Origin: Isoetes taiwanensis
Lineage: Eukaryota > Streptophyta > Lycopodiopsida > Isoetales > Isoetaceae
NCBI GenBank assembly: GCA_021234155.1
Contig: JAJEKV010000042.1
Coordinates: forward strand, 2,107,257 to 2,171,256
Direction of reading: 5' to 3'
DNA: 64,000 nucleotides
Below are positions 11,632 through 21,688 of this stretch, in pieces. Position numbers and translations under genes: made by a program. Every line of letters begins with the position of its first letter. Position 1 is the first letter of the stretch. The notes beneath the pieces were generated by a model. It made no database searches. It was not told where the DNA came from and saw nothing but the letters and a program-made list of their open reading frames with translations.

Positions 11632-12108
11632 TCAGATCTCCAACCCCGGGCATAGGAGAAACGCAGCATGCTGGAACCTAAACAGCACGTGACCACTCCG
11701 GCCCCACCAATGCAAAGCAGCAACCATATCCCCTAGATGAAAATACACCATATTAGGGACCTCCAGCTCAAAAGTTAGTTCCGAGCTGATGAAGTCGCCG
11801 TAATAATCAACGCCAAAATCCACCTGGTCGATGGCATCATCCAGGTAAGAGGAAAACCATAGGCAATCTGACATAAATGTCAAAGAAGAGGAAGATATAG
11901 GGGGCAAACGGTCAAGGGACCAAAACAAATGGTTGAGATTGAAAGCAACGCAAAGATTAGGGTCATGGCCCTCAAACGGAAAAGGTAAGAAAAGTGCTGG
12001 GTCACGGAACAGGGATATTTGGCAGTGTGATGGTGGGCAAAGGAGGGGGGGGGGTACGTTCGGTATCAGTGGTGGGCAAAGTAAAGCTCCGAAGAGTAGA
12101 TTGAGCAC
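11632..12108 (-). CDS. unassigned 158-residue ORF upstream of DIRS gag
   Basis: This open frame, on the strand of the DIRS genes and 5' of gag, encodes 158 residues with acidic and aromatic content (segments SSYLDDAIDQVDFGVDYYGD and MVYFHLGDMVAALHWWGRS). I do not recognise a family. It has no zinc-knuckle or catalytic motif. It may be an extra element ORF, an upstream gag segment split off by lesions, or chance. A proline-rich N-terminal part looks compositionally biased. Confidence 0.3.
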   Translation of the reverse strand: MLNLLFGALLCPPLIPNVPPPLLCPPSHCQISLFRDPALFLPFPFEGHDPNLCVAFNLNHLFWSLDRLPPISSSSLTFMSDCLWFSSYLDDAIDQVDFGVDYYGDFISSELTFELEVPNMVYFHLGDMVAALHWWGRSGHVLFRFQHAAFLLCPGLEI

Positions 12109-12662
12109 ACATGGTCACTGAAAGAAAAAAGGGAGTGAGAACCACATGAACAAATACAGAAAAAATACCGGAAAAAACATAAGAAGGAAAAGACAAACAA
12201 CGAAACCAACAAAAGAAACACACCATCGACAACCATGGCGAAAAAGAAAAAGAATCGAAACAAATCCCAAAACACCGACCCTATCTAGGCAAAAAGCCCC
12301 CACAGACCTCCATGAGATATAGATCACAATGGCAATTGTCCACACATAGGCTTAATAAAATTACACTATAAGAACAAAAAGGGGCTAAACAATCAGAATA
12401 ACAACATTAAATAAAGAGACAAGTGATGAGAGAATTAGATGTCTAGCAAAAAGCTAATGCGTTGATATGATCATATACATTCTAGCCATAGGTTCTCCGA
12501 AATAAAGTACTTCCTTAGTTAAAACAAATATGAATGCGCATGCAAAAGTTCATGAGATCACACACATAACCTTGAAAAACAATAACAAACCATACATAAC
12601 AACACACACACCATCGAACCTTAAAAACAAAACCATTCACTACCTTACAAACCCAAATTACA

Positions 12663-12753
12663 CAAAAAAAAAAAAACCATTAACCATAGCAAAAAACCAA
12701 ACTAAACCTAGGAAAAAGGAAAGGAAATTACGAAGGGGGGGAGGGGGGGGGGG
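12663..12753. repeat. poly(A) run and poly(G) run
   Basis: A 14-base A run (12663-12676) and a G-rich run broken by one A (12735-12753) lie within the 5' untranslated part of the DIRS element. The G run could form a quadruplex, and both runs are prone to indel errors. The rest of 12109-13566 has no recognisable gene. Confidence 0.6.
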
Positions 12754-13566
12754 TACTGGAACCCGGGAACCCAGGAACCCGGACCATCTCGACTTCGTCG
12801 GGATACCCCGACCCGGTATCCCCCAGCAAAAAGTACAGGCTGGGCAGGCCAGATCCGGCGGCCGATTAGAGCAGGGACCGCCCAAACCTGGGACTTCGGC
12901 TATGAAGAAACTCGGATTGGGCTTCAGAGAGATGAGAGGGGAAGGAACACGTGCTGGGAAGGAAACAACCCATGAGCCAGATACCAAAGGAGATGAGAGA
13001 AGCAACCGGAAACAAGATCGTGGGGCAAAAAGCATGACGAATCCCATAACCAGAGCAGATGAACAGACCCAAATCGGAGCAGGAGGGCTCGAAACCGACA
13101 GACAAACAAGGGAAAGATCGAAGGTAAGCAACCCGCTGCCAGTCAACAAAGGAGAGCAGAAGAACAGGGCGAATCAAAAAGGATAGACCAGAATAACATG
13201 GCGAATCAGAAATGATAGAGCAGATAACAGAATAAGCGGATCAGAAGGGCTAGCATCATAAAACGGAAAAGACTAGCACGAAAAAGTTTTGAGAGAACAA
13301 GCCAAGCAAGCACGAGTAAATACCCATTGGTTTTAAGGGATCGGGACTGCAAGAATACCGCGATCCCCAAAAAAGCTGGTAATTCTGAGCCCAATCCATC
13401 TGGAGCAGTCAGAGAGCAGTACCTGAATGAAAGAATAAGCTGTAGGGAAACACTGGTACAAGGAGAATTCAGCTCAAAGGAAACGCCGATGAGAATTGTT
13501 TGGAAGCTACAGGGATATATAACAGACAGAGCTAAAGAAATCATGTGCCAAAGAAAGCTCAGGCAA

Positions 13567-13664
13567 AAGATGACTCCTACGTCCAAAATAGCGTGACGCC
13601 AAAACAGACGTCCCTTTCCCCAGAATGATGGTTCTCTTCTATATAAGAAGAGAACCATAGCATT
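13567..13664 (-). repeat. terminal direct repeat of the DIRS element, 5' copy (A1)
   Basis: It matches 1-98. In element orientation it is the 5' end. The inner hairpin at TATATAA is kept, but the outer palindrome arm is absent because sequence beyond 13664 (AAAGTTGCAATA) is flank. Confidence 0.85.
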
Positions 13665-14140
13665 AAAGTTGCAATATAAAATTCGTTAAAGTTCTAGCTT
13701 TGGTGGACATAGTTCTTGCATTATCCTTGCACCATATTGGGATTGAAGCATCCTCCTAAATAATGCCACGGTTCTATTGCGATAGCAATAGAATTGACAT
13801 TCCTTGGATGGGACGCCCCTTTTCGCACTCCCTATTTATTCAGCCTCTTTTCATTGTTTCGTCATCGGCGTTCTCTTGAGCTAGTTTTTTCCTTCTCCTC
13901 TGTCTTACCAGCTCCCTTACCCTCCCTCCCTTGATAGTTTGTCTACATCTGACCGTATCTGTGTTTTTCTTTTTCCCATTATCCCTTTCCATTTCTTTTC
14001 CTTTTTAGTCCGTTAACCATCTCTGTCTTTGTTTTCCACATTTTTGGGTCGCTCTGCATCCTCTAAATCTTCCATGGTTTCTGTTCTATGTTTTTTATAA
14101 TACATATGTTCTTATCATTTCATTCTTATGATCTCTTTCT
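13665..14140. other. flanking sequence without recognisable features
   Basis: AT-rich and pyrimidine-rich sequence just outside the DIRS element. No ORF, RNA gene or repeat is recognised. Confidence 0.5.
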
Positions 14141-14145
14141 TTCTC

Positions 14146-14600
14146 GGCATAGATGTGGCCTCCGTGACTAAATGATTGTTCATTTTCTCTCGGAAAGTAT
14201 TTATTATTCATTTCCACAGGCGTGTTGTTCTGTCTATTTTGTGGCTCTGTGGTCGACAATTTTGTTTGCATTGTTTTCTTTTTCTCGGCGTGGCATTGTA
14301 GCCTTTGAGAAAGTATTTATTTACTTTCCATTTATCTCGGTGATAGCCACATTCATTCATGTTTTCTCTCGGTGTGGCTTTGTAGCCTCTGAGTCAATAT
14401 TTATTATTCATGTTTCTCTCGGCGTGGCGTTGTTGCCTCCGAGATCATATTTATTGTTTTTTCTCGGCGTGGCGCTGTAGCCTCCGAGGCAGCACTAATC
14501 GGTTGTTTTTTCCCGCGATGGTCATTCCGCGGACGGTTCCCGATTGGTCGGCTGTTATTTCTTTCTCGGCGTGGCCCTGGAGCCTCCGAGTCTTCTTGCC
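14146..14600. repeat. hairpin minisatellite, six to seven copies
   Basis: A 26-bp core starts CTCGGCGTGGC and ends GCCTCCGAG. It recurs at about 14284, 14368, 14418, 14463 and 14575, with degenerate copies near 14146 and 14336. Within each core CTCGG pairs with CCGAG and GGC pairs with GCC, so each unit can form a stem-loop. Spacers of variable length are rich in TTTATTATTCAT-like sequence. Confidence 0.75.
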
Positions 14601-15390
14601 TATGGCATCTAACTCATTGATGGGTTATTTTTCTTTCAACCTTGATTCTGCAGGATTGTTTAAGGCTTTATGGTTGCCATAGTGCGTGGGATCGTGCTTC
14701 AACTATTTGCTTGGGTTTCCTCAAAAACCCAAGAAGGCGTGATTCTTCTTCCCGATGAGGAGCAGTCACCGGGTCTTCTTACCTTTGCATCGACCAAGTG
14801 GCGGATTAAACCATTTTTATGTCGTGTTCTTCAGTTTCATCATGCTCTCGATGATTGTCTAGTTTCAGAGCATTTAAAGTTCATATTTCCAAATTTATCT
14901 ATCCCTAGTGAGGGATCCATTTGTACTCAATGTTTTACAAAGCTCAATGAGAACACCACTTCATGTTGTCATAGGACCCATCCTAGGAATTTAAGTAATT
15001 ATATGTTCTTCAGTTGTAGCATCTCCTTTGCTCTTTTGATTGCTTGTTTTGGGGATTATGTTATCCTTGCATCATTCTGTAGTTGCTTGTTTTTGTGTTG
15101 ACCATGCATCGTGATGTCCACGCATCATACTGTATATTGAGGGGTAACTTCTCATGTCCAACAATTAGTAAATTAGCTGCTTTGATACTTGTTTGCATCT
15201 TCAAAGGAAATTTTTGTTTACTTTTTTGCACCTTTCAATACTCTATTATTTTTTCCTTTGGAACTTTTATATAAAGGGTTTAAAGTATCAAGTCCAAGGG
15301 TTCAAAATTTTATATAAACAAAGGTATACAAAAATTCCAATTTCACCTTGAGATGAATAGGACATCTCAAAATGCAGCACAAAATACATA
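14601..15390. other. unassigned region with a 143-residue open frame
   Basis: A plus-strand frame at 14670-15101 starts MVAIVRGIVLQLF and ends in a hydrophobic stretch. I recognise no family. Codon context and neighbours give no support for a real gene, so it is recorded only as unexplained. Confidence 0.2.
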
Positions 15391-16131
15391 ATTCTCGAAT
15401 AAGGGCTCACATGAAAATAGACAAAAGCTCCCAGCTAGGCTTTTCATTCATCTTAGCAGAATTCTACAATGGTTGAGGGTGCACATTTGCAAGCTACCCA
15501 CAATGAAAAAATACAGAAAATGTCCAGTTATATCATCTGGACCCCCAAAAAAATCTACAGATGTTGCTTAAGTGTACTGCCGAGAGCTTATCGCTGGGAT
15601 TAAAAAACCTCGCCCTTTCGGGTTTTTGAGGAAAAACCCTAGTTATAATCCTCGACAAGGGGCTTGGACACAACGTAAGGTTGCAAAAAAATGCTCCCAC
15701 AAAGAAACTTACGAAGCCTGAAGAAGACGGAGTCGCGCATCCCACTGTACCTGCACATCAACAAACTAGAACACAAAGGTAAGAAAACAACAACCTCGAA
15801 AAGCGAGGGGCTGGTCACGCGTGCCACACGACAAAAGATAAATTCGAAAAAGAGAGGGGCTGGTTACGCATGCCACGCGATAAAAAAATAACATTTACAA
15901 TAATATACACATTAAGGGAGGGTGGGTGGAAGTCAAGGGAACTGCTGAGAGAGGAGAAAACGCCGATGAGAAGTCGATGAAGAACCTACAAGAAATAGCG
16001 ATCTCCAAACGAACCAGATCCCCAAAAAATGCATGCATGATGCAAGAGATGCATGATCGCTCATTCGAGAATACCGATCCGACGGCTCGGATCGGTGGCA
16101 TTCTCGAATAAGGGCTCGCATGAAAACAGAT
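15391..16131. repeat. short direct repeats and a ~50-bp tandem duplication
   Basis: ATTCTCGAATAAGGGCTC followed by CATGAAAA occurs at 15391 and again at 16100. Between them, a unit containing GAGAGGGGCTGGTTACGC is duplicated in tandem at about 15790-15890. The two direct repeats may be the borders of a small mobile unit, but no terminal inverted repeat is clear. Confidence 0.5.
15932..16099. repeat. dispersed repeat, copy 1 (second copy at 22797)
   Basis: It begins GTCAAGGGAACTGCTGAGAG and includes ATCGATCCGA-type and ATGCATGCATG stretches. It aligns along nearly its whole length to 22797-22988. Confidence 0.7.
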
Positions 16132-16589
16132 GTGTACAATTGCAGAATAATGAAGATTATACTCACTTGAAACGTTATTTTGATACACACTTCCTTTGTA
16201 AGGTTTGGGATGCCAATGATTTGAAAAAGGCCAAAACATCATATTAGAGAAGCCAGGTTAATCCCACACTCAAAACAACTCATGTTATCCCATTTGCCCT
16301 TAAAGAGACATAGGACAATTGTAGCATTGAAATATGGAGATGGGATCGTGAAGAATATGAAACATGATATGTGAATGTTGATGATAGATGGGAGCCATTG
16401 AAGATGCCACCCTCTTCATCTTTGCACAACATCTGCAACAATGCGAGCACACTGTGTTGTTATGATTACACCTAATTAGCTGTTACATTTGCTCTTGCAG
16501 ACACCTGTAGTAATGGCATTAGCATCCTTCATCGTGAGGTTTTCAACAGATATGTCATGCATCATCACATTTGCATCATCATTGTTAAG

Positions 16590-16735
16590 GTTTTTCCTTC
16601 GGAAACCTTTTGGGGCCAGGGTTTTTTTAATCCTAGTAGTAATGGGCTTGTTGTGATTTATTTCTTGTATTAGAGCCCATAGATCTTTTGGTATCCGTAG
16701 ATGATAAATTCCAATTCAATTCAATTCAATATTTT
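16590..16735 (+). mobile_element. 3' end of an RTE-like LINE with (AATTC)n tail
   Basis: It shares with 41317-41475 the blocks TTTTTTTAATCCT, GCCCATAGATCT-like sequence and CCGT-GA-ATAAA, then a tail of AATTC units. Only the 3' tail is present, so the insertion is strongly 5'-truncated. Confidence 0.62.
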
Positions 16736-17369
16736 GTCCATTTTTGTTTCTTGCCAATTGGAATCTAGAACTTTGTTATGATTAGCCTAAATGATCGGAG
16801 CAATCTTGTGGATTTGCTTGGGACAATCCTTTCGATTCGCTCAATGCTGATGGCTAGGTTCCCTTTTGTTCTTTACCTTTACACTTGTTCCTGGTTTCTT
16901 GCATATATGGATTTACGTAGCGAATCCACCAGGTCTAATTCCCTTTTTTTTGGGTAGCATTAGAAAACAACTAAAGTAGGAAGTTTTTCTGTTAACAACG
17001 AGGCCAGACAATGCTGCACCGCAAAAATCCTGCCATTTACAATTTATCAAATGTTCAAAGAACTAAGGACTAAGGGTGACTAAAGATTCGGTAACAAAGG
17101 ACCTTGAGGCTCTAGCTAGTATAAACATTTTTAAAAGAAAATAAAGGCAGTTTTCCTTTTTTTGTTAACGTTATGGCTATGGAAGGGTCTCATATGGATG
17201 CTTCAACGATTAGAAGGACGAATTAGATATGACATGATTTGCCTTACTATATGACATCTATCTTGCATATAAGTCCACTAGAACTATACCTTTTATGTAG
17301 CAGAAGCCTGCTTATAGGTTCTACAAGGATGGACTATGTCCTATTTAGATAACTTGATTTTGCAGTATA

Positions 17370-18250
17370 ATATGCAGAAGCAGGTCGATAGAGTATCCCC
17401 AAATGTTGTTACATAATTTCTGTCTTGAAAGCATGTAGTCGGACAGGAGGCATAGATAGGAGTAGAAAAGTACACCTTGACATTATCTAAAAAATATTAG
17501 AAAATAATATTTTCATAGCAGGCACTATGATCAGCATGTATGCAAAATGTGGGTGCCTTCAGAAGCACGGATAATTTTTGACAAGCTGCCAATTCTAGGT
17601 GTTGTTACTTGTGAAAAAACAATTACAGGAGATGCATCAAATAGGCATTCAAGAAGCAATCAAACGTTTTGATCAAATTGCGGGGAGAGAATTGTATCAA
17701 ATGTGGTTACATGTAGTTGTAGTTTGAAAGCAACGTGCTTGCACGAGAAACTTAGAAAAGGGCAGAGACATTCACATTGGAATTAAAATAACGGACTTAA
17801 AGAAGATATCTTATTGGTAACTCTTTGATTGACATGTATGCTAATGTGCATTGATTAACTAATGCCAAAAATGGATCTGGTGTAAAGGGACTAGAATGGG
17901 TTGATGAGTTACACATGTCCTTAAATGCAGTCACCTTAATTATTTACCCTGAAGACCTACAATAGTCTTAGAGCGAGAGATAAAGGTAAGAAAATACAGA
18001 TCCACCTTACAAGAATGAAACTAGAAAAAGACATTCTGCTAAGCATCTATGGTGTATGTGGTTCAGTTAATGAAGCACATAAAACTTTTGAAAAGCTTCT
18101 TTTTGAAAATACTGTATCCTGTAACATGGTAATTGCAGGGAAGCTGAGACTCCAGATGAACAGAATCGATAGAGATCAAGAAATATATACTTAAGAAATG
18201 GAAAAAGCCTTTAGAACTAATCTATCTATTGACAATATTATGTATGCTAA
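17370..18250 (+). pseudogene. PLS-class pentatricopeptide repeat pseudogene
   Basis: PPR proteins bind organellar RNA. Here only decayed motifs remain, in shifting frames. MISMYAKCGCLQKARIIFDKL-type sequence is encoded near 17527-17590, with a VLKAC-type block just before. A GREIH-like block and GNSLIDMYA lie near 17760-17842, and an IYGVCGSVNEAHKTFEKL block near 18036-18095. The spacing and the YAKCG signatures fit the PLS class common in land plants. There is no long open frame, no E or DYW tail and several stops, so this is a relic. Upstream 16740-17370 shows nothing recognisable. Confidence 0.7.
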
Positions 18251-18296
18251 ATATGAGTCAATGGCAAAGCTATTTATATTGTTTGACGAGATATTG

Positions 18297-19490
18297 TGTG
18301 ACGTTCCAGCATAATATACGGTCCGAATACGTATATTATACTACCCCACGTGTACATGTCATCTTGACAAGTACTTTGAGAACTGTAAAGGGTTGCGCCT
18401 AGGGGACAACCTCGTATGTTGCACATGTCTATAAAAACATATGCAATTAAAACCCTTTGCCTCATGGCAAAACCCCATATGTCCTTTCTAACCTAAACCT
18501 AAAAGGTCATGTAAAAGGAACAAAAGGGGAAACCCTAAACCTTTTCCATTTTTGCATTTTGGCTTCCTTGGGCCATTCTGGCCAAGCCAAGCTGCTAGTT
18601 CGCATTGCCAAGTGCCGCCAAGCCGCCTTTGCACAACAGATCTCCAAAAAACAGCTGCCTTTAACCCAAGCGAAGGCATGGACGTGACTCGAGGAGCAGG
18701 AGCAAGCCAGGGATCAGGTAACCTGTGATTCTGTTGTGCAAGCTTTCACTATTTTATTGTGAAAGCTTCAATATCTTCTGGTCCATATTTTGACAACAGA
18801 TCTCTCAGGAACAACTGCCTTCAACCCAAGCGAAGGTTAGGTTCCTTAACTAAGGATCCTAACCATGTATGTTTAGGTAGATGGATTAGATATTATTCAA
18901 TATTTCAGTTCTTTGATGATGATGTTCTATTCTATGCGCACTCCTCTGTATTGGGAAGGGGGGTAGAGACCCTGAAAGCTTTTAGGAGTAGGTGTATCTA
19001 GCTAGCCTCATTAATTCCCAATTAATGCGGCCTGTGCATAAGAGCCTGCCTGGTTGTGAGTGGCGGGGCTAGACCGGTGGAATAAGGAGGACTTGTCCCA
19101 TTACAAACTGATCCCTCTAGTGTGTAAAGCCTACCAGGGATTTTAGCGGGCTAGGCTTAATGGCTTGCCACTGCGTGTAAGCAATGCATGAGCTCGGCGC
19201 CTCTTGGGTGATGTGTTGCCTTTAATGAGGTTCAAGTCGAAGATGGGCAGTGGCCCTCTAGCCACATGTGATGGGCATGCATGCCTCTGGAGGAGATCAT
19301 CCCCTTCCTGCCTCATCGGGGCTGGGGAGATGAAACCCCGTAGTAGCCACCTTGGCTATGCACCCAGCAGGCTACGGTCCAGTCCCAAGACTCTTCAACC
19401 TATTCTGCAAAGTGTGCACAGGAGGGGCGGATGGAGAGGACTTCCAACAGCCATGTTCCTATGCCAGCCCAATCTACTCTCATGAATTCT
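18297..19490 (+). mobile_element. decayed LTR related to the chromovirus LTR
   Basis: It starts TGTGACGTTCC, the same first bases as the minus-strand LTR at 58566-60126. Further along, segments near 19306-19350 (CCTGCCTCATCGG) and 19410-19465 (GTGCACAGGAGGGGCGGATG) match the reverse complement of about 59110-59150 and 58980-59035 in the same order and at similar offsets. A TATAAAAACATATG stretch at about 18431 could be its promoter. The right end is not definable. It is probably a solo or truncated LTR. Confidence 0.6.
18634..18836. repeat. 43-bp direct repeat pair inside the decayed LTR
   Basis: CAACAGATCTC...ACCCAAGCGAAGG occurs at 18634-18676 and 18794-18836, 160 bp apart. Between them an inverted pair around AAGCTTTCAC (18740-18767) could form a stem. 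Confidence 0.65.
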
Positions 19491-19613
19491 GTCTGGAACG
19501 ACTTCTCTCTTTTTTGTTTTTCTGAATAGGCAGCTCCTGACAAAAAGAGAACTTCCTTATCAAAACGGGATCGAGGTCAAAAGTTGAAGGATGGCCACAA
19601 AAGGGACAAGATC

Positions 19614-20363
19614 TGCTATGGCACAAGCTTGGGGGAGTGGCTCAGATGACTTGCAGGAGAACATCGATGCAAAGGAAAGAATATTAGAATTAAAGATCAT
19701 AAATTGAGGGATAATTTCAGCGTTTTCGGAATACTTGAGTTTAAACTAAACATAACTTGATAGTCAAGCTTTAGCTAATTAAAAATACCTTAGACATCTT
19801 AATAACTACTTAAATAAAAGCAATGAAATTGTAAACAAAACAACAACTTAGACGCTACAGCAAAGGGACGGATGAGTCCGGACCGGAACTGGCCTAACAG
19901 CGACTGTAACTGGCCGGATATGCCGGATTACTGTAGCCAGAAGCCGGATTAGGCCAAAGAAAACCAGAAATAGTTGTACAACACAGGATAAAGGGAAAAC
20001 CCAAAATAGCTATACAAAGACCTTTTACAATGTTAAATATAGATCGATCTCCTTAAAAGTCCCCCGGAGCTGTTTGTATACGGTAGAAGGCCTGACTGCC
20101 AATCCTGTAGAATTTCTGATAATTTATTGTTGTTTGGGTGCCCTTCCTAAGTTTTAGAGTATTCCAGAGAATCCCAAAGAAGCTATCCACTTGGCTAGCA
20201 GACTCAGAATTGGGAAGAGCCTAAGCCAAGTTTTGCAGTGTTTGCAAGTCTGAGCCTGGTTGGGTGGTGAATTTGTGCCAGAGGACTATTATTCTTCTGA
20301 TCTAAATCCATTTTGCTTAACCGTGCTTGCTAGTTTTGTAGGAGATAAGACCGATTTGTATCA
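19614..20363 (+). repeat. 5' LTR (internally deleted)
   Basis: It starts TGCTATGGCACAAG and ends GTATCA. Compared with the 3' LTR it keeps the first four bases TGCT and then jumps to ATGGCACAAG, lacking about 260 bases of the U3 region. Confidence 0.82.
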
Positions 20364-20365
20364 AT

Positions 20366-20380
20366 TGGTATCAGAGCCAA
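20366..20380 (+). other. primer binding site for initiator tRNA-Met
   Basis: TGGTATCAGAGCCAAG begins two bases after the LTR end. This is the classic plant tRNA-Met primer site. Confidence 0.9.
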
Positions 20381-20401
20381 GTCTTTCTAAAATCCTGTGT
20401 A

Positions 20402-21575
20402 ATGGCCCAGAACAAGTTTAATCTTCTTGTAGCTCAGTATAACTAGGCTATGAACTCTGCTTCCCAAATTGCAACCCAAATTGGAATACCTGCATCATCT
20501 AGCTTTGAAGAAAATCAAAGGAAACTGGAATATATAGTAGTATTGTATGGATATTTGCAGACATATATCAACAGTCTCCTCTGCCTGTAAATCCGCTTCC
20601 AGTAACTTCGCCTCCCCCTGATTCTCCTAATGCATCCAGAAGAAATAAATGGTTGGAAAACGTTGAGGGAATGCCGTCTTATGGGGGAGATAAACGAAGC
20701 CCGCCAGCAGTTCTGGGATTCTTGGCAAGTTGGGAAAGTTTTTTTGAAAGAGTCAAAGCTACGGAGGAGCAGAAATTGCAAGCCATGGACAAATATTTGA
20801 CAGATGTGGCCAGAATATGGTGGCAAGGATGGAAGAAATTATTGCCCCAAATAAAAACATGGGCCGACTTCAGAAAAACATTTGAGTCACATAATTTGCA
20901 CGCAAATTACTATCCTGATCTTAAAAGACAGTGGGATTACTTTAAGCAAAGGGAACACGAGTTCGTGCATCATTATTTCAATAAATTCTCATAATTAGCA
21001 GTGCAAATGGGAGGATCGCAGTCAGGAGGTTTATCAGAAAGTGAAATAACTCGAAAGTTTATGGCTGGATTAAGGGATCCCCTGTATGTAGAACTATGCT
21101 TTGCAGAACCCTCAACTATTGACGAAGCTGCAAGAAAAGCTGAAGCAGCAGAAATGAAGCACAATCCTAATATAGTGCGGTATGATATTTGGGAGGGATA
21201 TCCTCAAGACAAGAGTTTTAAACCAAAAGGTACAGATTGTCTAACCTGAATGATAACGATAATTTCTGTGCTAAAGGAAGTGATGGAGAACGGGGAAAAG
21301 CCAAGGATCAGGCTAACGGGCCCTCAGGAGAATGTTTTTCATGTGGCAGACCACACTACAAGTATCAATGTCCAAAGATTGTAGCCAATTCAAAAGTAGA
21401 GGCTGAGCAACCAAAGGAGAACAACCGAGCCAAATCACGTCCAACTGCACAGATTGCCCATGTTCGATTTGCTGAAGAAGTTTCTGAAAGCTCCTATAAT
21501 AAGTTTGACAAGGAAAAGGCAGAAGCATATGAGAGAAGTCGGCTTCAGATTCGTTATATGAATAAAGATAAATAA
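20402..21575 (+). pseudogene. gag: retrotransposon gag with zinc knuckle (frameshifted)
   Basis: The start codon at 20402 opens MAQNKFNLLVAQ and meets an in-frame TAG at 20444. The main body at 20653-21249 contains the Ty3-type retrotransposon gag core: WWQGWKKLLPQIKTWADFRK, then FKQREHEFVHHYFNKF. A TAA follows at 20992, and the frame continues with a GLSESEITRKFMAGLRDPL block. A frameshift near 21240 leads to the nucleocapsid part (to 21575) with the CCHC knuckle CFSCGRPHYKYQC. About 390 residues would be expected in all. Gag packages element RNA in cytoplasmic particles. The lesions (a frameshift near 20565, two stops, a frameshift near 21240) show this copy is not translated intact. Confidence 0.82.
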
Positions 21576-21676
21576 AATGACTGCATGAGCATGTGACTGC
21601 TAGTTGATTGAGCATTGTAATCATTTGATTTGAGTAATGAAAGAGTTTCTTTTCAAACAAATGTTGCTCTAAAGTT

Positions 21677-21688
21677 AAAAAAGGGGGG
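21677..21688 (+). other. polypurine tract
   Basis: AAAAAAGGGGGG lies immediately before TGCTTGTGAC of the 3' LTR, the expected position of the plus-strand primer. Confidence 0.85.

Larger units (their letters stand above)
1..13664 (-). mobile_element. DIRS-order tyrosine-recombinase retrotransposon, with a nested insertion
   Basis: Direct repeats of 98 bp (1-98 and 13567-13664, 4 mismatches) bracket a minus-strand set of retroelement genes in the order gag (10157-11322), reverse transcriptase/RNase H (1312-3010) and tyrosine recombinase (161-1118). That gene order, the absence of an integrase or aspartic protease, and a recombinase ending a few dozen bases from the terminal repeat are diagnostic of the DIRS order, closest in layout to PAT-like elements. 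The outermost 3' part (a possible second B repeat) would lie before base 1 and cannot be seen. The apparent 13.6 kb length is inflated by the nested unit at 4387-10110. All three genes carry frameshifts, so this copy is probably dead. No target duplication is expected for this order and none is seen at 13664. Confidence 0.82.

Noticed and set aside
12530-13186. Plus-strand 218-residue frame of basic and threonine-rich composition
   Set aside because: It runs through poly(A) and poly(G) tracts on the strand opposite the DIRS genes and matches no family. It is probably a shadow of low-complexity sequence.
14670-15101. 143-residue plus-strand frame as a host gene
   Set aside because: No domain, no conserved motif, no splice or promoter context. 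It is kept only as unassigned sequence.
19020-19490. Possible SINE with B-box-like GGTTCAAGTC near 19229
   Set aside because: Blocks in the same stretch align with the chromovirus LTR, so an LTR relic explains it better.
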